In this document: piece by piece, positions 1 to 5,817 of the stretch
Layout of the letters: each line of letters starts with the position of its first letter
Numbering within the stretch: the stretch's first letter is position 1
Assembly: GCA_043782425.1 (NCBI GenBank)
Contig: JAYWAM010000154.1
Coordinates: 1 to 5,840, forward strand
DNA: 5,840 nucleotides
Direction of reading: 5' to 3'
DNA from: JAYWAM01 sp043782425
GTDB lineage: Bacteria; Pseudomonadota; Gammaproteobacteria; Burkholderiales; Usitatibacteraceae
Notes under the pieces: generated by a model
Database searches by the model: none
Seen by the model: only the letters and a program-made list of their open reading frames with translations
What the model was told of the DNA's origin: nothing
Made by a program: the position numbers and the translations under genes

Positions 1-1187
1 CGCTGCTGATCGAAAACCCTGCGGTTCTGGAGAGCGTGGCGCGCCTTGCCATGCGCAGCGCGTGGGCGGCGGACTTGTTGAAACGCCATCCGATTCTGCT
101 CGACGAATTGCTCCAGGCGCGAGCGCAGTCTACCAGCATTAATTGGCAACAAGAACGCACCCGGCTCGAAGAAGAACTGGTGGCGGCGCACGACGATACC
201 GAGCAGCATTACGAACTGCTGCGCCACTTCAAACAAGTGCACACGCTGCGCCTCAATATCGCCGATGTCGATGGCAGACTTTCCGTCATGCAACTGGGCG
301 ATGAACTCTCCGCCTTGGCCGACTTGCTACTCGAAGTAGCTTTGACCCTCGCCTGGCGCAGCGTAAGCAAGGAGCGGGAACTTAACCTGGCGCCGGGATT
401 TGCCGTCATCGGCTACGGCAAACTGGGCAGCAAAGAGCTGGGATATGCTTCGGACCTTGACCTGATTTTTCTTTATGATGAAGCGCTCTCCCCTCCCGCA
501 GACGCCTGTGCGCGACTGGCGCAGCGCCTCAACCAGTGGCTCAATGCTGCAACTGCGGGCGGCGTGCTGTACGAAACGGATTTGCGCTTGCGCCCCGACG
601 GCGCCAGCGGAACACTGGTAAGCAGTGTCGAGGCGTTCCGTGAATATCAATTGCAGCGCGCCTGGACCTGGGAACACCAGGCCCTGACGCGCGCGCGCTT
701 TTGCGCCGGTGACCGCCGCCTGGCAGCGCGTTTCGCTGCGGTGCGCGAGGAGGTTCTCACCACGGCGCGCGACAACAGCGTATTGCGCGATGAAATCCTC
801 GACATGCGCAGCAAGATGCGCACCGAACACCCCGCGCGCGCATCCTACGCCGGACGCCTCAATCTCAAACAAACCCAGGGCGGCATCATTGATCTGGAAT
901 TCATCGTGCAGTTTTTAGTGCTGACGCATGCACGCGAACATCCCGCGCTGGTGCGCAACAGCGGCAATTTTGCTTTGCTACAGTTGGCGGGAGAATTGGG
1001 GCTGGTGCGCCGGCAAGACGCCGCCGCAGCCGCACAAGCCTATCTCGCCTTCCGCGCGCGGCACCACCTGGCGCGCAACAACAACGAGACTGAAACTCTG
1101 ATAGAAAAACACGAATTGCTCGCCGAGCGGCAAGCGGTGCAAGCGTTGTGGGGAGCGGTTTTTGACGCCTCTTCCCGCGCCTCATGA
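1..1187 (+). CDS. glnE: Glutamine synthetase adenylyltransferase/deadenylylase, C-terminal part (5' end outside window)
   Basis: GlnE adenylylates and deadenylylates glutamine synthetase in the cytoplasm, so setting its activity to nitrogen status; family members have two nucleotidyltransferase domains and about 900-950 residues. The reading frame is open from base 3 to the TGA at 1185-1187, so about 394 C-terminal codons are present. They contain the second (adenylylating) domain. The nucleotidyltransferase signature GYGKLGSKELGYASDLDLIF begins at 411, and its DLD pair lies at 453-461. It is followed by the family blocks YETDLRLRPDGASGTLV (from about 570) and LNLKQTQGGIIDLEF (from about 858). 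The N-terminal domain is not in the window. The GTG at 36 and internal ATGs are not true starts, because the frame continues upstream. No frameshift or missing key residue is visible. The gene converges on the cyclase gene, with REP palindromes in the gap. Confidence 0.96.
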   Translation, partial: LLIENPAVLESVARLAMRSAWAADLLKRHPILLDELLQARAQSTSINWQQERTRLEEELVAAHDDTEQHYELLRHFKQVHTLRLNIADVDGRLSVMQLGDELSALADLLLEVALTLAWRSVSKERELNLAPGFAVIGYGKLGSKELGYASDLDLIFLYDEALSPPADACARLAQRLNQWLNAATAGGVLYETDLRLRPDGASGTLVSSVEAFREYQLQRAWTWEHQALTRARFCAGDRRLAARFAAVREEVLTTARDNSVLRDEILDMRSKMRTEHPARASYAGRLNLKQTQGGIIDLEFIVQFLVLTHAREHPALVRNSGNFALLQLAGELGLVRRQDAAAAAQAYLAFRARHHLARNNNETETLIEKHELLAERQAVQALWGAVFDASSRAS

Positions 1188-1208
1188 GCCTGGATGCTTA
1201 GCATAGAC

Positions 1209-1244
1209 GGCGGGTTACGTCGCTGCGTTCCTAACCCGCCCTAC
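1209..1244 (-). repeat. REP-type palindrome, unit 1
   Basis: A perfect 9-bp stem pairs GGCGGGTTA (1209-1217) with TAACCCGCC (1232-1240), leaving a 14-nt loop. Read on the minus strand the unit begins GTAG (1244 to 1241) directly at the foot of the stem, the hallmark of REP sequences. It shares the GTAGGGYGGRT start with units 2 and 3, and a CGCAGCG core in the loop with unit 2. It starts 21 nt after the glnE stop. No T-run follows, so it is not a classical intrinsic terminator, although the hairpin could protect the 3' end of the glnE transcript. Confidence 0.75.
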
Positions 1245-1250
1245 AGTATC

Positions 1251-1345
1251 GTAGGGTGGATAAAGCGCAGCGTATCCACCAACCACCATCCGCACGAAAT
1301 TTTAGCGTTGCGGTGGATCCGGCCTTCGGCCTTGATCCACCCTAC
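1251..1345. repeat. REPIN-like pair: two REP palindromes (units 2 and 3) in inverted orientation
   Basis: Unit 2 (plus strand, 1251-1280) starts GTAGGG and has an 8-bp stem, GGTGGATA (1255-1262) with TATCCACC (1273-1280). Unit 3 (minus strand, 1345 to 1312) starts GTAGGG and has an 8-bp stem, GGTGGATC (1312-1319) with GATCCACC (1334-1341). The outer ends form a perfect 11-bp inverted repeat, GTAGGGTGGAT (1251-1261) against 1335-1345. Two REPs facing each other over about 95 bp, with GTAG at both outer tips, is the REPIN arrangement mobilised in trans by RAYT (TnpA-REP) transposases in other genomes. No RAYT gene and no clear target duplication are visible here. The pair lies 29 bp beyond the cyclase stop. 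Confidence 0.75.
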
Positions 1346-1374
1346 TTCACTGGTGCGCAAGGTGAGTTTTGTCA

Positions 1375-2634
1375 TTACCCCACGCTTTCACCTGCAACAA
1401 GCTCGCCACGCAGGATATAGACCTGCATCACGCCCTTGCCCTTGACTTGAATCTGATGCACATCGTCAAAGCGGTAGCGATTGTGCAGGCGGCGGAAAGT
1501 CACGGCGTCGGCCTGGATGCTGCCGGGCTGCGCCTCGGAAGCGACACGGCTGGCGATGTTAACGGTATCGCCCCACAGGTCGTAACTGAATTTGCGCTTG
1601 CCGATTACGCCAGCAACGATGGGGCCGGTCGCCATGCCAATGCGCAACTTCAGCGGCTCGCCGTTGGGCGCGATGTAGCGCACCACGAATGCCTGCATGT
1701 CCAGCGCCATTTTCGCCATAGCATCGACATACATGCCGTCACTGTTTTTGCGCAGACCGCCCGCGACCATATAGGCATCGCCTATGGTTTTAATTTTCTC
1801 GAGATCGTACTTTTCCGCAAGCAGATCGAACTCCGAAAAAATATCGTTCAGCAGGTGCACGGTTTCGTTGGGCGACATTTCCTCCGACATGTGCGTGAAG
1901 TTCACAATGTCGGCAAACATCACGGTCACGTCGGCATGCCCGTCGGCAATATTGGTTTCCTGGCGCTTGAGACGCTCCGCGATTGCGCTTGGCAAAATGT
2001 TGAGCAACAAGCGATCAGAAAGCTCACGCTCCATTTCAATGGCGCGCGTCTGGGTTTCAATCTTGCTCGCGAGCTTGGCTTTCTCGCGTGAAAAATACCA
2101 CAGCAGCACATACACCATCGCCGAAATGGAAATGAAGTTGAGGGCAAAAAACACCGTCACAGTCTGTGTGTCCATCTGCCGCGTATCCCATTGCAGCAAA
2201 TAGTCGAACATACCGGACATGGTTTGCATGAACAGGTAAGCGATAAACCACGGCACCGATTCCTTGGTGCCCAGCACCACGATCGCGCCCACCGGCGCAA
2301 GCAACGCCCACAAACTGACGCCGCTGGAATTGACAAAATTTCCGATCGCCCATTGCAAAATGAAGGGCGTGAAAAGGAACAGCGAGAGCTGCATAATGCA
2401 AAACAAATGCAGCTTCTTGGTCTTCAGGTAAAAAAGAATGGCGCACACCGATAAGCCCTGAAAAACCAGCGGGATCAGGGTGGAGTAGCGTTGCCCGAAG
2501 CTCCAGTAAATCGCCAGCCAAAGCACAGAGGCAAAGACCATCAGCCCGGTGCTGAAAAGCAGCATATCCCCGGAGAGTTTTTCTTCGGGGGTTTGCCCGG
2601 ACTGCGGAGCAGTCAAAAAAGTCAGACCAGCCAT
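1375..2634 (-). CDS. Membrane-bound class III adenylate cyclase (six-helix N-terminal domain)
   Basis: Predicted to convert ATP to cAMP at the inner membrane (419 aa). Residues 24-181 contain about six hydrophobic helices (near 24-46, 50-70, 75-97, 104-122, 126-147, 159-181), a MASE-like sensor of unknown ligand. A helical, charged linker follows (183-222) and contains the LLLNILPSAIAERL motif that commonly precedes class III catalytic domains. The catalytic domain covers about 233-410. It shows metal-binding D242 (FADIVNFT) and D286 (IGDAYM), adenine-selecting K282 and D352 (YDLWGD), N359 and transition-state R363 (NIASR). Guanylate cyclases usually have Glu and Cys at the two selecting sites, so ATP is the likely substrate. 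An in-frame stop two codons upstream limits the start to ATG 2634 or an internal one; there is no clear Shine-Dalgarno, and M24 is a possible alternative. It stands alone, convergent with glnE and divergent from ilvE. Signal and effector are unknown. Confidence 0.93.
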   Translation of the reverse strand: MAGLTFLTAPQSGQTPEEKLSGDMLLFSTGLMVFASVLWLAIYWSFGQRYSTLIPLVFQGLSVCAILFYLKTKKLHLFCIMQLSLFLFTPFILQWAIGNFVNSSGVSLWALLAPVGAIVVLGTKESVPWFIAYLFMQTMSGMFDYLLQWDTRQMDTQTVTVFFALNFISISAMVYVLLWYFSREKAKLASKIETQTRAIEMERELSDRLLLNILPSAIAERLKRQETNIADGHADVTVMFADIVNFTHMSEEMSPNETVHLLNDIFSEFDLLAEKYDLEKIKTIGDAYMVAGGLRKNSDGMYVDAMAKMALDMQAFVVRYIAPNGEPLKLRIGMATGPIVAGVIGKRKFSYDLWGDTVNIASRVASEAQPGSIQADAVTFRRLHNRYRFDDVHQIQVKGKGVMQVYILRGELVAGESVG

Positions 2635-2679
2635 ATTTTATTGCGCCGTGTTGTGCTGCTGTGTTGTCATTCTTGACGC

Positions 2680-2703
2680 TAGAGAATAACGAGCATTTCT
2701 CTA
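2680..2703. promoter_or_regulatory. 7-bp inverted repeat upstream of the cyclase gene (possible operator)
   Basis: TAGAGAA (2680-2686) and TTCTCTA (2697-2703) are perfect inverted copies separated by 10 bp. They lie 46-69 bp upstream of the cyclase start and downstream of its candidate promoter. The spacing would suit a dimeric regulator or a small leader hairpin, but I recognise no known consensus and the match could be chance. Confidence 0.25.
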
Positions 2704-2719
2704 CACAAAACCGGTCTTG

Positions 2720-2747
2720 ATTATGACATAGGTTTACACGCAACAAA
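2720..2747 (-). promoter_or_regulatory. Weak candidate sigma-70 promoter for the cyclase gene
   Basis: On the minus strand CATAAT (2725 to 2720) matches five of six bases of the -10 consensus. TTTGTT (2747 to 2742) is a poor -35 at 16-bp spacing. Transcription would begin about 80 nt upstream of the ATG at 2634. The -35 overlaps a perfect inverted repeat, ACAAAG-GG-CTTTGT (2743-2756), which could be an operator or coincidence. This is the best promoter-like site seen in the 5' flank of the cyclase gene. Confidence 0.25.
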
Positions 2748-2870
2748 GGGCTTTGTGCCGAGTGCCGAGTGTCTATTGGCTGACTGCGGGGCGTTGGCGC
2801 TCGGGCGCGATTCAAACTGATGTGGCGTATTTCCAATTCTCGATAGAAGCATGAATAAATTCGCCTGATT

Positions 2871-2969
2871 TGTCATTCCCGCGAAAGCGGGAATCCATGT
2901 TCTGCCAGCAAAAAATGGTTCCCCGCTACAGCCTGCCCTCGAATGCTTTAATCGGGGGCGGGGATGACA
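2871..2969. repeat. MITE-like dispersed repeat with terminal inverted repeats
   Basis: The ends TGTCATTCCCG (2871-2881) and CGGGGATGACA (2959-2969) are inverted copies with one mismatch. The left end holds a perfect 8-bp hairpin, ATTCCCGC-GAAA-GCGGGAAT (2875-2894), the same palindrome type as the Neisseria dRS3 repeat and common in beta- and gammaproteobacterial intergenic DNA. The right part folds into a second hairpin: CCCCGC (2921-2926) pairs with GCGGGG (2958-2963), and inside it GCCCTCGA (2935-2942) pairs with TCGGGGGC (2952-2959) with one G-T pair. These two right-hand pairings share bases 2958-2959 and so are alternatives at that point. Translation gives the spurious peptides SFPRKRES and VIPAKAGI, often miscalled as protein. 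No transposase and no clear target duplication are present. Confidence 0.75.
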
Positions 2970-3057
2970 GTTGTTTGGAGGTTCTTGAATTTGTTTCGCA
3001 TCAGTTTGAATCAGCGCCTAGGAGCTCTCAGCGTCCGAGGCTAAACCTCATTTGCGC
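2970..3057. other. Remainder of the cyclase-ilvE intergenic region, no gene seen
   Basis: The whole stretch 2635-3096 lacks a convincing gene. Apart from the sites listed separately, 2757-2870 and 2970-3057 show no coding signature, no RNA gene and no strong hairpin. An open frame across 2870-3253 starts inside the dispersed repeat and runs out of frame into ilvE, so it is not credible. There is only a small tandem duplication of GTGCCGA near 2756-2769. Confidence 0.5.
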
Positions 3058-3063
3058 TACAAT
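3058..3063 (+). promoter_or_regulatory. Candidate -10 element of the ilvE promoter
   Basis: TACAAT matches five of six -10 consensus bases and sits 33 bp upstream of the ilvE ATG, a usual arrangement for a short leader of about 27 nt. No good -35 lies 16-18 bp upstream (the region around 3034-3040 is GTCCGAGG), so the promoter may be weak or activator-dependent. It overlaps the possible TTG start at 3052, which argues against that start. Confidence 0.45.
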
Positions 3064-3085
3064 CGGCGTTTGCTTTGGAAGATTC

Positions 3086-3090
3086 GGAGA
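3086..3090 (+). promoter_or_regulatory. Ribosome binding site that fixes the ilvE start
   Basis: GGAGA lies six bases before the ATG at 3097. It is the only strong Shine-Dalgarno in the area and selects 3097 over the in-frame TTG at 3052, which has no such site and would add 15 residues not expected for the family. Confidence 0.7.
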
Positions 3091-3096
3091 AGCACG

Positions 3097-4032
3097 ATGT
3101 CGATGGCAGACCGCGATGGTTTTATCTGGTACGACGGCAAGCTGGTTCCATGGCGCGAGGCCAACACCCACGTGCTCACGCACTCGCTGCACTATGGCCT
3201 CGCAGTATTTGAAGGATTGCGCGCCTATAAAACCGACGCTGCCGCCAATCTAGGCACGGCGATTTTTCGGCTGGACGAGCACACCCAGCGCCTGCTCAAT
3301 TCGGCAAAAATCTACATGATGCAAATTCCCTATGACAAGAAAGCGCTCATGGAAGCGCAGCGCGAAGTGGTGCGCGCCAACAACCTCGAGTCGTGTTACT
3401 TGCGTCCGCTCGCCTTCTACGGTTCGGAAAAAATGGGGATATCGCCGCTGGGCGCCAAGGTGCACGTTGCTATTGCCGCCTGGCCGTGGGGCGCCTACCT
3501 CGGTGAAGATGGGATGACCAAGGGTATCCGCGTCAAGACTTCTTCGTTCGCCCGCCACCACGTCAACGTAACGATGGCGCGCGCCAAGGTTTCCAGCACC
3601 TATGCCAATTCCATCCTCGCCAATCATGAAGCCACCTCGCACGGCTACGACGAAGCGTTGCTGCTCGATGTCGAAGGCTATGTGGCCGAAGGCGCCGGGG
3701 AGAACATCTTCATCGTGCGTGACGGCAAGCTCTACACGCCGGAACTCACCTCCGCGCTCGATGGCATCACCTGGCGTTCCATCCAAAGTTTATGTGCCGA
3801 TCTCGGCCTGCAAGTTGAGCGGCGCAAAATGACGCGCGACGACATCTATATTGCCGATGAAGCTTTCTTCACCGGCACCGCCGCCGAAGTCACACCCATC
3901 CGCGAACTCGATGGCCGCATTATCGCTACAGGCAGTCGCGGCCCTATCACAGAAAAAATTCAGAAAGCGTTCTTCGATATCGTCAACGGACGCAATCCCA
4001 AATACCACCATTGGCTCACTGCGGTGAAATAA
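3097..4032 (+). CDS. ilvE: Branched-chain amino acid aminotransferase
   Basis: This cytoplasmic PLP enzyme (class IV aminotransferase, fold type IV) performs the last step of valine, leucine and isoleucine synthesis, moving an amino group from glutamate to the branched-chain 2-oxo acids. The chosen start MSMADRDGF gives 311 aa, close to the 309 aa of E. coli IlvE, and has a good GGAGA site. Family residues are visible (numbered from 3097): R58 in IFRLDEH for phosphate binding, PLP-binding K164 in MARAKVSSTYANS, E198 in VAEGAGENIF opposite the pyridine nitrogen, and the GTAAEVTPIRELDGR loop near 260-274. The end GPITEKIQKAFFDIVNGRNPKYHHWL is typical of the proteobacterial type. D-amino acid transaminase and aminodeoxychorismate lyase share the fold but lack this set of motifs. 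A 12-nt gap to the zinc-finger gene suggests one transcript. No attenuator-like leader peptide is seen. Confidence 0.97.
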   Translation: MSMADRDGFIWYDGKLVPWREANTHVLTHSLHYGLAVFEGLRAYKTDAAANLGTAIFRLDEHTQRLLNSAKIYMMQIPYDKKALMEAQREVVRANNLESCYLRPLAFYGSEKMGISPLGAKVHVAIAAWPWGAYLGEDGMTKGIRVKTSSFARHHVNVTMARAKVSSTYANSILANHEATSHGYDEALLLDVEGYVAEGAGENIFIVRDGKLYTPELTSALDGITWRSIQSLCADLGLQVERRKMTRDDIYIADEAFFTGTAAEVTPIRELDGRIIATGSRGPITEKIQKAFFDIVNGRNPKYHHWLTAVK

Positions 4033-4044
4033 GGCGAAACCATC

Positions 4045-4248
4045 ATGGCGCTTCCCACAGAACTTAACCAGAAATTTGTCGAAGTCAGCGCCGCTGATCT
4101 GCCGCTGCATTGCCCGCTGTCCTCACAAAAATTGTGGAACACCCACCCGCGCGTCTTCCTTCCCATCGAATCTACCGGCGAAGCGCGCTGCCCATACTGC
4201 GGCACGCTTTATAAACTGCATGGCGGCGTGCGCAAGGGCGGGCACTGA
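4045..4248 (+). CDS. Small CHCC-type zinc-finger domain protein
   Basis: This 67-aa protein has one probable zinc site, C23-x10-H34-x14-C49-x2-C52 (HCP...THPRVFLPI...CPYCGTLY). This fits the zf-CHCC family (PF10276), related to the zinc-binding end of the mitochondrial complex I subunit NDUFS6. Bacterial members are short, soluble and functionally poorly defined; a role in metal handling or complex assembly would be a guess. The gene starts 12 nt after the ilvE stop, and AAGGCG (4031-4036), eight bases before the ATG, can serve as its ribosome binding site, so it is probably cotranscribed with ilvE. From memory the ilvE - zinc finger - waaF order recurs in betaproteobacteria, which supports it as a real gene. 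It has no signal peptide and no membrane segment. Confidence 0.9.
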   Translation: MALPTELNQKFVEVSAADLPLHCPLSSQKLWNTHPRVFLPIESTGEARCPYCGTLYKLHGGVRKGGH

Positions 4249-4255
4249 TTTTTTT

Positions 4256-4314
4256 ACCACCAAGCACACAAAGATCACTAAGAAACCCTTTGTGATCTTT
4301 GTGTGCTTAGTGGT
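4256..4314. repeat. Long near-perfect palindrome (TTKHTKITK-type dispersed repeat), possible terminator
   Basis: Two 23-nt arms (4256-4278 and 4292-4314) are inverted copies with one mismatch (4261 against 4309) around a 13-nt centre. The arms are built on the ACCACCAAGCACACAAAGATC pattern, which belongs to a widely scattered class of bacterial intergenic palindromes; both strands translate to a spurious TTKHTKITK peptide. A run of six T (4321-4326) follows the right arm after six bases, so the hairpin could partly terminate the ilvE transcript before waaF. A seven-T run precedes the left arm (4249-4255). The stem is rich in A/T and the T-run is offset, so efficient termination is uncertain. 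Confidence 0.8.
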
Positions 4315-4340
4315 CATCGCTTTTTTCACCTGGTGATGTA

Positions 4341-5444
4341 ATGACCCGTGTTCTAGTTGTCGCACCCTCGTGGATCGGTGACGCGGTGCTGGCGCAACCG
4401 TTGTTTATGCGGCTGCATGAGCGTATTGACAAACTGCAACTCGATGTCCTCGCACCAGCCTGGACGTTGCCGGTATTCAAACGCATGCCAGAAGTGTCGG
4501 GCACGCTGGCCAACCCCTTCGAGCATGGTGATCTCAAGCTTTTTGCGCGACGCAAGTTCGCGCACCAGATCGCAACGCGGCATTACGAGCGCGCTTTCGT
4601 GCTGCCCAACAGTTTCAAATCAGCACTGTTGCCGTGGTTCGCGGGCATTCGCGCCATCACCGGTTATCGCGGCGAAAAGCGCGGCTGGATACTTTCCGAT
4701 TGTCGTGATCTCGATGCCATTGCTTTGCCGCTGATGGCAGAGCGCTTCGTCTGGCTGGCCCAGCCGCGCACCACGCCGCTGGAACGCCCTATTCCCTATC
4801 CGCGCTTGAAAATCAACACCGAGGCGCGCGCCAAACTGCTCGCCACACTGGACTTGAACACCAGTAAACCCATTGTGGCCTTTTGTCCAGGTGCGGAATT
4901 TGGCCCCGCCAAACGCTGGCCGGTGCGCCACTTCGCCACGCTGGCGCAGATGCTGGCGCAACAAGGCAAACAAGTGTGGCTGTTTGGCTCGACAAAAGAT
5001 ACAGAGATTACGCGCGCAATCATGCGCGAGTGTGGTGATGTTTCTGGTGATGTTTGTCGCGATTTGGCAGGCAAAACCGGGCTAGACGACGCTATCGATC
5101 TGCTGAGCCTCGCGAGCCATGTCGTCACCAACGACTCCGGCCTGATGCACATCGCCTGCGCCGTCGGCGTGCCGGTCAGCGCGCTTTACGGCTCAAGCAG
5201 CCCGGGCTTTACGCCGCCGCTATCCGACTCAGCGCGCACCTTGTGGCTCAAAGACGAACTCAAACTCGATTGCAGCCCGTGCTTCAAGCGTGAGTGCCCG
5301 CTGGGGCATTTCAAGTGCATGAACCTGATGACACCTGAGCACGTCATGGCGACTATGGCGCCGAAATCGAACCGTGGCGACAAAACGCCGAGAACAGCCT
5401 GCGCGCCGACAACGGCTGGCTCACCCTTGCCGGGCGCTATGTGA
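4341..5444 (+). CDS. waaF: ADP-heptose:LPS heptosyltransferase II, with an altered C-terminus
   Basis: WaaF adds the second heptose to the LPS inner core on the cytoplasmic face of the inner membrane (GT9 family). The start MTRVLVVAPSWIGDAVLAQPL is typical and contains D13, aligned with the catalytic Asp of the family. PGAEFGPAKRWP (183-194, with K191) and TNDSGLMHIACAVGVPVSALYGSSSPGFTPPLS (263-295, with D265) form the donor-binding region. The late LDCSPCFKRECPLGHFKCMN block is also present. The true homology ends near residue 338 (TPEHVMAT). The last 28 or so residues, rich in Pro, Thr and Arg, are sequence of the following DUF1684 gene read in another frame, giving 367 aa where about 340-350 is usual. 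Because all catalytic blocks are intact, the enzyme may still work. A weak GGTGA (4332-4336) precedes the ATG. WaaC or WaaQ are less likely. Confidence 0.93.
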   Translation: MTRVLVVAPSWIGDAVLAQPLFMRLHERIDKLQLDVLAPAWTLPVFKRMPEVSGTLANPFEHGDLKLFARRKFAHQIATRHYERAFVLPNSFKSALLPWFAGIRAITGYRGEKRGWILSDCRDLDAIALPLMAERFVWLAQPRTTPLERPIPYPRLKINTEARAKLLATLDLNTSKPIVAFCPGAEFGPAKRWPVRHFATLAQMLAQQGKQVWLFGSTKDTEITRAIMRECGDVSGDVCRDLAGKTGLDDAIDLLSLASHVVTNDSGLMHIACAVGVPVSALYGSSSPGFTPPLSDSARTLWLKDELKLDCSPCFKRECPLGHFKCMNLMTPEHVMATMAPKSNRGDKTPRTACAPTTAGSPLPGAM

Positions 5445-5817
5445 TGAAACCCGGCATCAATCGCATCGGCACGGCAAGCGACAACGACATCGTGCTGCCG
5501 CCTGGCCTGGCCCCAGAAAAGCTCGGCGCAATCAACTTGAAAAATGGCAAGGCGACGCTGATCCTCGCCGCTGACGTGACCATGACTGCCGCTGGCAAAC
5601 CCTTTAGCGGCAAACGCGTAATGAAAACCCAGAGCGACAAGCGTGACTGGGTTGCACTGGGGCGCATGGCGATGCACGTTATCAAAAACGAAAATAAATT
5701 TATCCTGCGCCGTGCGCCTTCAGTGACTTCACCACCTGTCCCCTGCCGCCCGAGCAGAACAGGCTCAAGGTGCGCATCGAGGCGGGTGAAAAATATCAAT
5801 CCAAAAAAGCATCTTAA
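5348..5817 (+). pseudogene. DUF1684-family gene remnant (N-terminus lost, internal deletion with frame change)
   Basis: In the frame starting at 5348 the sequence reads GDYGAEIEPWRQNAENSLRA, then DNGWLTLAGRYVMKPGINRI and later DWVALGRMAMHVIKNENKFIL, matching the N-terminal half of DUF1684 proteins. These are usually about 280-310 aa, and many begin with an export signal. Upstream in this frame a TGA lies at 5336-5338, with no start codon or signal peptide before the homology, so the gene's beginning is missing. From about 5710 the matching frame shifts to the one giving PCAFSDFTTCPLPPEQNRLK, ending TAA 5815-5817. This is the family's extreme C-terminus. Roughly 130-150 central residues are absent. 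An ATG at 5444 overlaps the waaF stop as TGATG, so a fragment might be translated, but function is unlikely. The normal role of the family is not known to me. Confidence 0.8.

Noticed and set aside
1209..1345. CRISPR-like or terminator interpretation of the repeated GGTGG palindromes
   Set aside because: The units alternate in orientation with no regular spacers, and no T-run follows the stems, so REP/REPIN fits better.
1369..2091. Long plus-strand open frame of 240 codons opposite the cyclase gene
   Set aside because: It lies antisense to the conserved cyclase catalytic domain, has a His/Val/Gln-rich composition typical of shadow frames, and shows no recognisable domain.
2673..2700. TTGACG on the plus strand as a -35 box
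   Set aside because: No -10-like hexamer lies at 16-18 bp, and no gene begins nearby on that strand.
2057..2836. Minus-strand open frame of 259 codons upstream of and overlapping the cyclase gene
   Set aside because: It overlaps the membrane domain of the cyclase in another frame, and its sequence lacks domain signatures or a ribosome binding site.
2870..3253. Plus-strand frame beginning MSFPRKRES
   Set aside because: It is the well-known spurious translation of the ATTCCCGC-type repeat and then runs out of frame through ilvE.
3250..3786. Minus-strand 178-codon frame inside ilvE
   Set aside because: Antisense shadow of a strongly conserved enzyme gene, with no start signal or domain.
4076..4336. 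Frames containing TTKHTKITK on both strands
   Set aside because: They are translations of the palindrome at 4256-4314 joined to the wrong frame of the zinc-finger gene.
5186..5677. Minus-strand frame of 163 codons across the waaF end and the DUF1684 remnant
   Set aside because: It is antisense to recognisable family sequence and spans the deletion junction without any domain of its own.
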